A stretch of DNA of 64,000 nt, taken from positions 12,484,778 through 12,548,777 of the forward strand of contig NC_049987.1 in the NCBI RefSeq assembly GCF_000003815.2, read 5' to 3'. Position numbers and translations under genes: made by a program. The notes beneath the pieces are model-generated. The model saw only the letters and a list, made by a program, of their open reading frames with translations. It did no database searches and was not told the origin of the DNA. This document shows positions 48,201 to 60,200 of the stretch, piece by piece. Each line of letters opens with the position of its first letter. Positions within the stretch are counted from its first letter, which is position 1. This DNA comes from Branchiostoma floridae (lineage: Eukaryota > Chordata > Leptocardii > Amphioxiformes > Branchiostomatidae).

Positions 48201-51200
48201 TCGGCGCCGACAAAATGCCTATAAAACGATATCCAATACCCCTTCAAGGAAAAAAATTCAGGCTTATATCTTTCCTTACCATTTTTTCTTACTAAACACT
48301 ACCCATGCGCCAGTTTAAACGGAGAAAATATAATGTTTTCGTACATTTCCTACAAAACACACGAATATTTTCTGATGCCGACAACTGATGCTAGACCGTC
48401 ATGCATTGCATGACGCAAGGGTTCATTGTCCTCCTTCCCACCACGTACGTAGTACTGTAATAGTGAATACCGTATGTACGTAATAGTATACAGGACAAAG
48501 GTCGGTGGGGAACACAAATGGTACAATAGTCTTGTTGTGTATTTCTGACTGAATATAAATATGAAAGATTCAATGCAAAGTCGGGTCAAGATACATTACC
48601 TGAGTAGTACTCGTATTGGTCTTTACAAATACAAGGAAGGGTTGGCGGAAACGGCTGCCCGGTCGGTCGGCGGAAACCGCTGCCCGGTTCGGTCCTGAGG
48701 TTGGTTTTGGGGGTTTCCAGTATTGCATACAGTAGTGTAAGTGAAGTAAACAAAATGCCTACTTAAATATTCCATAACGGTTGTTAGATGTAATGTTGCT
48801 AGATGTTCAAAGGAAGCTGGCCAAATTACTCATCTTTTGAAAAAAAATTAATTTGACATTTCTTGGTAAGATTGTCCCATTCCCAGCTGCTACTATTCGA
48901 ACGTCCCCCAGTACAGAACGTCAGATGTTTGCTACGTCAAGGTTGTACAGGGTGGCGGTCCTTTGATCTAGTATACCATATGTGCCACGGGCGCCAGCGA
49001 CAAAATCAATCAATTTTGACAGCACTACCGCACAGAGCTGTCTGACATGTCCGAGGAGAAACTATCTCTAAGAACTGTAAAAGAATTCAAATTTAGTTAA
49101 ATCAATACTAAAATGTACATTTACAAACGCATGGATTCAATTTTTTTGTGTCAGGTTCTGGTTTAAACTAATGTAGTCAATTATATATTAATTATGTACA
49201 ATGTTTTCACATAATTTTGTTACTTCACACGAAAACGGCTCCGCCGTAGTCTTTCCTCCTCGTAAGCAAACTTGTCATCGCACATTGAATTCTTGAAAGA
49301 TAAAAATGGTGATTTCACCAGTGTCTGAAGATTTCCTCCACAGCAATTCTTTGATTGATCCCGATACTATCTTCTCACATGTCGGAAATGATAAGATAAT
49401 AAAGATAATAAAGATTTAACCAAGGATTTGATAAATGTGTTCGTGGTCAAAGCACTGAAAGTCAGCATAATCCCATCCAGTCTCAGATCGGCAGAGCGGC
49501 TAGAGCCCAAATAACACCGCGATAAACAACATGGCCACGGTCGGCTCGAGAAAAATTCTTAGTTAGCAATTAATCTTCAACACGAATGACTCATACTCTG
49601 ATCAATAGCCACATCTTATTTGTCTAAAGCTATTCCGAAGAACAAGTAATAATTAAGTTTACTACAGTAATCAACTGTCCCCTATTAGAAGCGCCTCACA
49701 CATATCCATGTGGCCACACGCACTGCGTATTTGGGGTCAACGACCTAACGTTAATGTGCGCTGCATGGAATGCCGAAAACTTCTGATGAATCAAATCAAT
49801 CCAACCTATAGTTTCCCATTCCAGAGTATATAAATATAAAACTAGTGTTGGGGATTACATTTTTGAAAAGAAAAAAAGATCAAGGCGCAAATCAGTTCTT
49901 ACGGTGAGGACACGGCGCGGCTCATTATCGACCTTATTAGCGTTAATGAGCTGGTAGCACCGAAATCTGGTGTTCACCGAAAACGTGTACAAAGTTCGAA
50001 ATTTCGCCGTGTTTGTGTTTTCGAATTTCCGAAATTATGGTAATGTTTACGATATTAGTGCTACTGTAAATTGTAGGGTCAGCCTACACGAGAAATGCAC
50101 TTAAATTACTGCTGCGATAACAAGCCACTTGTTTACATTTGGTATACTCGAAACCCCCAAAACCAACCTCCGGACCGGACCGGGCAGCCGTTTCCGCCGA
50201 CCGACCGGGCAGCCGTTTCCGCCAACCCTACAAGGAAGGCTATGCAATTTGTAACAGCAATAGGTTTACAACAATAAATAAAGCGGGGAATTTTCATGAC
50301 TAGAACCGTGGCAAACACAACACCGCTTACATGCCAAAAATAAGACGTTAGTTTCATAGTTCTGAGTTTAATATAGAACTACTGTAAATATGGGAGAGAT
50401 AAACTCTTCACCTTCTTGTGTACAACTTGTGTCCACAAATTACGCTGAAAGGATAGCAGCAGGGCAGCACAAGAAAAGATCTTCAAGCTGTGGACCCAGT
50501 ACGAGACCGGACAGAAGACTGCCCGCGAACTGCTCTCAGCGTGCAGCCACTACTGCCCTGAGCCGGCACGCCATTTCGTAGGGTAACAAAGTTTCACAGG
50601 ACAATTTTCAGCTTGTAAATATTGATTTCCTTTTGCCGATTTTGACAAACATCTTTCTATTGTAAAGTTGTACATACTGAGTTGTAAATTACCGATTTGT
50701 CGCAATCTATCTATGTATAGTGTAATGTGTATTTCAAACTTGCATGACGATAGTAGGGCAGTCTTGTCATATGTATATGTAATATAATGTAAATATTGAT
50801 TTCCTTTTGCCGATTTTGACAACCATTTTTTCCATTGTAAAGTTGTACATACCGACTTGTAAATGACCGATTTGTTGCAATCTATCTATGTATAATGTAA
50901 TGTGTATTTCAAACTTGCATGACGATAGTAGGGCAGTCTTGTCATATGTATATGTAATATAATGTAAATATTGATTTCCTTTTGCCGATTTTGACAACCA
51001 TTTTTTCCATTGTAAAGTTGTACATACCGACTTGTAAATGACCGATTTGTTGCAATCTATCTATGTATAATGTAATGTGTATTTCAAACTTGTATGACGA
51101 TAGTAGGGCAGTCTTGTCATATGTAAATTGTAATATGTAAATGTGCAAATAAGTTGTCAACAAGGGACTTGTAAAAACTGATTTCCTTTTACCGATATTG

Positions 51201-54200
51201 ACAAACATTTTTTCCATTGTAAAGTTGTACATAGTGACTTGTAATTAGTTGTAATAACCTGTAATTACCGTGATTACGATAGTATCAGGCACTTTTGAAT
51301 ATTGATTTTCTTTCGTCGATTTTGACAATAAAATTTTGTTTCATTTTCACAGTTGACAGTTTCGTTGTTTCATTTCAAGTATATCGAATAGCAGTCAGCT
51401 AGAGTCTATTGCTTCAGAGTACAGTACTACACAGTTAAGATAAGATAACCAGACTGGACTCGAGGCAAGGGTTTGCTACCACCTACCACGTATCGTCGTA
51501 TGGGCTATGACGTCAGCTTGCAATCGCTGTGCATGCTGGGATAGCCGACCCAGTCGGGCCGCCATCTTGGATCGGAGCCAAGCCGAGCCGCAAATTATTC
51601 CCCGACTTACCTTTCCCGAAATTCGCATTTCCCCGGTAAAAACTTAATCGAATACCCTTTGTTGAAGATATAGAAACATTGAACAGTGTTAGTAGAGAGA
51701 TATGAGAAACAGGGACGTGTTAGGGATGAATGATATGTGTCTATTGGTATCACTGAACGGAACAAAACCGAACGATAAAAACAAACAATAACCAAAACCA
51801 AACGTAAAATTGAGTGTCCTGTTACGTCTCTAATGTCAACCAAGGAAGATCAACCTGAAAAAGATAACAGGAAAACACTTATAGCGTTTAACATGCGACC
51901 AAGATAGGATAATAATCAAGTGTAACGAAATGACCTTCCCATGTGTAACGAAATGACCTTCCCATGTGTAACGAAATGACTTCGTATGTAACGAATCGAC
52001 TGTAACGAAAAGGCGATGTAACGAAACGACCGGTTACCAATTTTACTCATTGGACTACAAGGACATTGTTACAATGTACCATACGTTCAACAACCACTCA
52101 ATCTAAACTGTACAGTATGTCAAGCAGCCACCATGAAGACTACAGTATGAGATGTTAAACATCTGTATGAGCATGTAAGCAGAGTCACGGGAATTGGAAA
52201 GTTTCCCGTACGGGAAACGCACCGTATAGTCGGTGCATTTCCCGTACGGGAATCTCTCCACGGGAAAGCGCTGGTTCCCGGACGTCCTTGAGATGGGAAT
52301 CTCTCCACCGGGAGCGAATGTTCCCGGACGGGTATTTCACCCGACGGCACCGACGGTGCGCGCAGGCGTTCTCGCCGGGACAGTTCAAATAAAAAATTGA
52401 AATATTTCGCGCAACGTTTAGATATTTCAAAGAACGTTGAACTAGACAACGTTGCACTGTCATAAACATTCGCAGTATGAGGATTTTTCTCTGGGGATTT
52501 TCGCTAGTGGGCTGCCGGGCGACTTTGCGCGCAAGCGTTCTCTCGGGGACATTTGGGATCAAACATGGAGGGTTCAACCTCCTTGGAATCAAACTTTTCA
52601 AAGAAAATTGAAATATATCTAAGAACTTTGATATACTATGGTGTCAAAGCAATCACCTCCACAAATCATCGATATTTTTTTTATCTCACAGTTGCACAGA
52701 TAAAGGTATAGTAAAACGAAATACGATAAGATCGCGTTCCAAACATCACAGCAACTTTGTTACCGAGAATGCAAAAGAAACAAACAAAGACTTACCTTTG
52801 GATGGGGCAGACTCGATATGGACCTTAAGAGCTTGGTGTTGACAACTTTAAATGTTGCTTACATCTGCGTACGCTAAACTGCCCTGAAACTTTAAATAGC
52901 AAACACCGGCCCAGCACCCACGTAATCGCACTCGGCATCAAAATCGAAACCCACGCTGCCTAATTACATATGCATAGGTCAAGGGTCACACTCATAGGGT
53001 CATGGGGTCATGGTGTCCTCATTACATATTCATAAGGTTCCGGTTCGGAATTTCAAGTGTCCAGATATCTAAATAGTCCCTAAGAATAAGACGCAAATCA
53101 GAGGTTGTCTCCATAGTTTTAGCTGTAGATTTTTCGGCTATCGCTTTAAAAGTCTATAATCTTTTATACTTCTCCAAATGCTTGTTGTTCGTAGCGTTTT
53201 ATGGTGTCGGAGATTTGATCGTGCGGCGAACACTTCCTGGTATTAGTGCGCGCGATAGCGGTAAAGCGTTTCGTCGCCTGATTACCCAGATCATGCGTTC
53301 TATGTGCGTTTTGGGTGTTTTAGCGCCATCGGAGCTTGCGGAAAACGTATCGGATAACTTTTTTTCATTTTTACTCAGTATACAGAAGAAGTCTTGACCT
53401 TCATTGCCTTATGAGTCATTATCCCAGGAAAATTCATTTTTTCCGTGTAGCGGCCTGTAAAAAATGGCCCCAAATTAGCAATTTTTTTATGAAAAGCATA
53501 TATTTTTGATGGTTTTTACCAAAAATAACATTTCTACAGAAAATGTCAAATGAGTCTGTCGGTCAGCGACAACACACCCTTTTCCATCGGAAACATTGAA
53601 TTATCCGAAAAACGGTGTTTTGAGAAGCGTTAGTGCTTTTCTCAGAGACAGTCAAATCGGCCCCAAATCCTAAAAAAAACTCCGAACCGGAACCTTAATA
53701 GGGCGCCGCTTGTACCTTATATGACGTCATAGATGACGTAATTTCGACGAATTTTAATGTTGTCATCAGATGTCGTGATATTATGCAAAAAAAACCACCG
53801 TTTTGCATTTTTCTAGTTAAAAAGTCAGCATATTCATGTACAGGCTATTGGCGCCCCCCTCCCCCCTTTTCACCCCCCCCCCCCCTTAGAACTACTATTA
53901 CGGGCAACTTTAATCGTTTCTGGCGGACAGATTTTTGAAAAATCATATCATTCTCTATGTCATTTGATTGGGGCCGACCTTTGTCGTTCACCTATCGCAT
54001 ATGTTCGCGATGCCGTTCATTAGTATGACTTAAATGGGTATTAAAGCTGAAATCTTGATGCTTTAAGCCCTAACTTAAGGCGAAACTGGGTTTACTGACT
54101 TTCGGTTCATAGCTCCTTAACGCAGCGATGTTTTTTTCTTTCGGTGGTATGTAGCAGTAGCCTACTAAAAGTACTACACATCTCTGCCGCGCTTATTCAA

Positions 54201-57200
54201 ACTGCCCGCTTCTAGCGCCGACAATAAGATCCAGTTTGTGCTTTGCACTGTGTAAGAATGCATTCTTACACACATTTGAGGAGCATTTTGCTTCTTAAGG
54301 GGCCGTTCACGGCGAAGTAGCTAAGAGTTTGGTGTCGGACGCGTTTGATTCTGAAAGTGTGAGATCTGGTCTGCCGCTCCATGTCAAAATCTGGCACATT
54401 CTTCATTATACCTACAAGCGACGAACTTAAAACGCGCCCCCCTGCTGTTTTCCTTGAGCAACCGCTGACGTCACTCCGTGACGTCAGCGATGCCAACTTT
54501 TTAAGACGGTTTTCTGCCGATGTGCAGCACCGAAACGACGGAGAGTGCACATACCATACCGGACAAGTTCATGGGCAGACTTTGCACCCCATTTTATCCG
54601 TTTTCAGAAAAGCGATGTCAGAAAAAAGCAAGTTTTTTAATGTTTCTCCATTATGACGTAGTTCCAATATGCATCTAGGCCTGACAGCCTCAAAACACAG
54701 TGTTTTTGACTTGACTTTAAACCGCTCCTGTGGGAAAAGTAACCATCGCAGACAAACCAAATTTGGATATATGGTAGATATGAACTTTTTAAGTAATAAA
54801 AATGTATAATGAGAAAAAAATATTCCTCTTAAGGTTCCGGTTCGGAATTTCAAGTGTCCAGATATCTAAATAGTCCCTAAGAATAAGACGCAAATCAGAG
54901 GTTGTCTCCATAGTTTTAGCTGTAGATTTTTCGGCTATCGCTTTAAAAGTCTATAATCTTTTATACTTCTCCAAATGCTTGTTGTTCGTAGCGTTTTATG
55001 GTGTCGGAGATTTGATCGTGCGGCGAACACTTCCTGGTATTAGTGCGCGCGATAGCGGTAAAGCGTTTCGTCGCCTGATTACCCAGATCATGCGTTCTAT
55101 GTGCGTTTCGGGTGTTTTAGCGCCATCGGAGCTTGCGGAAAACGTATCGGATAACTTTTTTTCATTTTTACTCAGTATACAGAAGAAGTCTTGACCTTCA
55201 TTGCCATATGAGTCATTATCCCAGGAAAATTCATTTTTTCCGTGTAGCGGCCTGTAAAAAATGGCCCCAAATTAGCAATTTTTTTATGAAAAGCATATAT
55301 TTTTGATGGTTTTTACCAAAAATAACATTTCTACAGAAAATGTCAAATGAGTCTGTCGGTCAGCGACAACACACCCTTTTCCATCGGAAACATTGAATTA
55401 TCCGAAAAACGGTGTTTTGAGAAGCGTTAGTGCTTTTCTCAGAGACAGTCAAATCGGCCCCAAATCCTAAAAAAAACTCCGAACCGGAACCATAACCTCA
55501 AAGACACCAATGAACACAAAAAAAAAAAGACATACAGTGATACGCATCGCATAAGACATACATGTCGGTGACCGTCGGTACGGCATTACTATATACACTT
55601 GACGTCTGCCTTAGAAAAAGTAAGTGCAGCACATTCAAAATACACACACCTCGGCAAGCACCTAATCGGTAAATTTACATACTACGGTACATTTTCAATG
55701 GAAGCACAAAAAAAAAACACGAAACAGCAAGATACATAAACTTGTCGGAAAAAGACTAAAAGAAAAAAGATTTTCACATCCATCAAGAAAAACTGGTTGA
55801 ACATGATCCTATGCAAATGTCAAACATATGTAAAACATGTTGGAATAGTTCGGTAAGACAATAGTCTACATGCTTCACCTTCATGCGCCACAATCTGCGC
55901 CAAAAATGAAAAAAAGAGATTAAATAAACACAGCCTAATAAAAGGATATACAAAAGCGTCAACAGACCAAGGTAAAAACATATTTTTCTGATGTTCATCA
56001 CCTACGACAACGAAACAGTGTCACTTAGCATAGACTTACGCAAAAACATAAGAAGGACATACAAAACTGAAAATCTACAATGCCGTCTGCAAATCTGCAA
56101 CATGTCAAATATACATACTACAGTACATTTTTAATGAACACAAAAGAAAACAACCATATTCACATGCATAAGACCTTACATTTGACATGCATGTCGGTGA
56201 CCGTAAGTACACATTACAAGACTCCAGTCTTGGTAGAAACAGACAGTCTTGGTAGAAACAGACACAGAATTGGCTTACGATAAATTTCTTAATTCATTTA
56301 CTTTACTCTTTGACGAATCATTTCCAATGAAAACAACACAAATCGGCCAAAGTTCCCACAGAAAACCCTGGTTGACCCGTGGCCTGCTCAAGTCAATTAA
56401 GAAAAAAAACTCTATGTGAAATACGTCAAAAACCAATTCATATCTTAAGAATTGCTAAAAATTATTATTACCACACAAATGATTTTTACGGAAGCGTCCA
56501 AAAATTTAAAGCAAACTTGGAATTTAATCAACAACATATTAAATCGTTGTGTCTTGTGATAAATCTATAGCTGTCCCACACAAATTACAAACCGGACCCC
56601 AAGCTGCAAGCTATCGCGGATAAAAATAAGATGTGCGAAGAATGTCGGCCCTGCCCTGGAAAGCAAAATACCAAACGCGGCAAATGATCCTCTCGATTAC
56701 ATCAATACCCATTTGAACCACCATCTACAGCTGAAGTTTTAGATATAGTACGAAATCTGAAAGATTCCGCTGCCGGACACGACGGAATCAGTGCTAAAAA
56801 ACTCAAAACTTCCCTACCTTATGTTATTTGTCCTCTTGTACATATATCAACTTTATCCATCCAGAACGGCGTGGTCCCTATGTCAACTAAAATCGCTAAA
56901 GTCATTCCCATATTTAAAAGCAATGAAACCTTGGTTAGTAATTACCGCCCAATTTCAGTTCTACCCTGTATATCTAAGGTGCTCGAAAAACTACTAGTAG
57001 TTTATAACCGCCTTCTTAAACATTTAAATGAAAATAATATCTTGTACAAGCATCAATATGGATTCCGTAAGAGCCACTCCACCCCAATGGCACGTATTCA
57101 CTTAATAGTCAAAATTTCGACAAAAATCATCTCGAATTTGTTACTTTGTGACTGGAGGGTAACCTCCGTCGACAAAGTACTAGTATTGTGAACTGTTTTT

Positions 57201-60200
57201 GCGTTGAGTGTTCGCACCTAAATCTCTATGTTCCGTTTGCCGCAATCGATAAAATAATTTCAGAAATCACCCCTACAAAATCTGCGTCTTTTTGTCGATT
57301 CGCGATTTTTATCCGGGAATACAACGGGAAAGGCAAATATGCCGGGAGAGCAATACTAGTGCTTGTACCGGCACGTTTCTTTTGCATGTCGCCCGCTCGT
57401 AATATTTCCCAAATCGCCGCTATATTCTCTGTAATTTGGATCATTTGGGTTTCGTTTCGTTCTTTTTGTTCATCGTATTCGATGTTTGGGACTGTCGATA
57501 TCATCGGTTATTACTGACGCGGCAGAAGTTACAGATGTGATTGAACAGATGTTCGTTCGTGGTGTAACGACAACAGCTGACATCGTGGACCAACCAACTG
57601 TTTCTGGTATTCCTGACAAATTTTGTTCTACTTTGAGTATAATAATTATCACATATCTATGGTAAATTTACGGCAACATGTGATGCCGCGGGCCAATGGT
57701 TGTTTTTTTCAGAGGAATGTAACAGTATTGTTGTTGATAAATGATAAACACAATGTCACACACCACCGAAAACAACACAACTGACATACTATAATTACGT
57801 CACAAAGTGTGTTACCTACGGTCACTTGTTAGTATTTGTAATGTTAGGAGGAGGGCCTGCATATATAAGCCCATTTGGCCTCTCCCTCTCTCCCGCACTG
57901 TATCTATATGTTATATGTTTTAACTTTACTCTGTACTTTCTTTTTATGTGCAAATAAATAAAATCAATATACACATGACGTCTGTCTGAGAATTTCTAGG
58001 CAAAAACACAGCACTAAAATATGTGCACATCTACAGCAACACCGCACAAATCAGCAAATTTACACAAATCAGCAAATTGAACATGTCATAGGGATGTATC
58101 GTATGCAACACGCGCACCACTTGAAAATTTGTGGACATCTACAGCAACACCGCCATAACAACAAATTCACTACGCTACATTTTCAATGGGAAAAAATGAA
58201 CAAAAACCAACAAGCTACATATTTGACTCAATACATAGTTGACTCAATACAGCCCGCGTTTCTTTGTCACACGGCTTACGTATACTGATCTCGATTAAAT
58301 TTGATTTTATTATTCTTATGTAGACAATAAATTGGATTTACAGTGCATGACGGGATAGCATCACCATACCGTACCGAGACGCCATGTTTCCTTTGTTTGA
58401 GAAGCGCAACTTACTTCGTGGAATTTAGATTGTATTAATTATTGTAGGAAACAAATGGTAGTTTATTTGTATGATTATCAACAGTTCCGGTGTATATCTA
58501 AAATAGTACCTGAAGTGTTTTTTTTTTTTTCTGAAGTTACGCAACGAATTCTGTTTACGTTTAAAGTCACTCTTCAAGTCACCGGTTCTCTTTTTGTATG
58601 TATATATATATATTTTTGTACATGTTTATCAACTTTATCGTGTAGTATTTGTATTGACCGAAGATACATTATTCCAGATACACAAGCTTCTCATCCGGTA
58701 CGGCACAGCATCGCATGCTAACAATACTGTAGGTTAACTACGTTACTGAGTATCTTCATTAAAAACGGCAGCCTGCCCTAGAAGTACTAATGTCAGAATA
58801 AAGTTTTGTGAATGAATTTCCGTGTCGTGAAGATGCTTTCTTGCTCAATTCTATATTCGCCCCTTCCGATATATTCCCTCCTTTCCGGACGTTACCGGAT
58901 CTATATGCCGGACTGTCGAGAAGATCAGGCAATCGCATGAAATGGGTGCGTAGTAACACTCCTTGGTAACACAGCGTTCATTTGACGCCAAAATTTACAG
59001 TATTGAATTATGGGATACTGCTAACAAACTAAACCAAACCACGCTACCGCCGCCATTTTGTTTGTTTGTGTACCTTTTTCTACCCGCGGCTCTGCAAAAT
59101 TTCCTTATAATCTGCCGGCATCGTCAGGTAAAAGATCGCATATATGGACATCAACAATTTATCCACGCATTAGTTACGAGTATTTTCATGTTCTACTAAA
59201 TCAAAGGCTGTTTTCGTGGTGTTTTACGTTTCGCCATTTGTCGGCAATACAAATTGGAAATCGTACGCATGGAGGCATTTATATACCGCACATAGCTTGA
59301 ACGTGGCTACACAAGTTTGCTCCTTTACTTTGTGTTTAATCATCTGCGTAGCCGACGGTTTTCTCAGCGCCTGTGGAGTGGAAAAAAACAACTCATGATG
59401 TGATTTGTAAACATAACAGAACTTTGTAAGTAAAACGTGTGGTTCTTTTGCAAAATCTTTTTGCAAAATCATGTCACCACAACAGTGCGGTTGTAAGAAA
59501 ATCTTACAAGGATATTTACTGATGAATAAATGCACTGACAAATGAAGTACCATCATACGATTAAGAACCAATAAAAATACCCAGTAAATTGTTAGAAAAT
59601 TTAAAATTATGGCGGCCCCGTGCGGACATCGCCCAGCCCCCACAGGTGAAATTCCCGTACGGATAACTGCCGGCTTGAAGGTGAAATTCCCGTGCCTGCA
59701 ATGTAGGTACAATGCGAGTCCCCGTCCGGGACCCGTTGCTTCCTGGTGGAGAGATTCCCGTACGGGAACCAGCGCTTCCCCGTGGAGAGATTCCCGCCAC
59801 GGGAATCTCTCCCCCTGTATGGTGCTTTTCCCTCACGGGAATCGTTCCAATTCCCGTGAATCTGCCTACCTCGTATGAGACCAACCTTAGCATCTCCTTT
59901 GTGTATGCATCCCATAAGACCAGAGTTCCGTCCACGCTGCCAGCAACCAGCACATTGGAGTCAGGGGAGAACGAGACTGTGCGCATCCCATTATTCCTGG
60001 GGTGGGCCAGGGTTGTCAGGCGCTGCCCAGACTTCGACCCCCACAGATTAATGGTACCATCCGTACTGCATGTTGCAAGCTGGGTACCAAAGGAGCTGTA
60101 GGAGAAAAAAAATGTTGTTCTTCAGACCATGTAAAATTCCTTTTCTGGAGTATGCAACAAAAAAAACCTGAATACTTTGAAATAGCATGCAACAATACTG

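Larger units (their letters stand above)
47698..52037. mobile_element. 4.3-kb element with long TTTCGTTAC-rich inverted ends
   Basis: The left end reads GGTCGTTTCGTTACATGG and the right end is its inverted counterpart (TGTAACGAAACGACC). Both ends then carry arrays of GTCATTTCGTTACA, about six units on the left (47704-47836) and five on the right (51928-52031), in opposite orientation. The 10-bp sequence CAATTTTACT stands directly outside both ends (47688-47697 and 52038-52047), consistent with a target duplication. Long inverted ends with a 9-10 bp duplication fit Mutator-like elements, but no transposase is visible, so the class is inference. It holds a nested element (48639-50229) and a tandem array (50611-51350). 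Confidence 0.75.
52172..59872. mobile_element. 7.7-kb element with CCCGTACGGG-rich inverted ends
   Basis: The left end carries GCAGAGTCACGGGAATTGG and the right end, reversed, GCAGATTCACGGGAATTGG. The arms remain similar for about 180 bases and contain several TTCCCGTACGGGAA palindromes and GGGAATCTCTCCAC segments. GTATGAG lies directly outside both ends (52165-52171 and 59873-59879), a plausible 7-bp target duplication. No intact transposase was found. It contains the composite repeat (53036-55491) and LINE remains. Its right end is 13 bases from the WDSUB1 exon 2 donor. Confidence 0.72.

Noticed and set aside
50550..51232. Repeated minus-strand open frames sharing a [23 protein letters not shown] peptide
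   Set aside because: They arise from the 176-bp tandem array; the unit length is not kept as a multiple of three and the frames have no upstream gene context.
53182..53397. 71-codon frame duplicated in both 659-bp copies (also 54979-55194)
   Set aside because: Identity between copies reflects recent DNA duplication, not selection on protein. No known domain, and the element looks non-autonomous.
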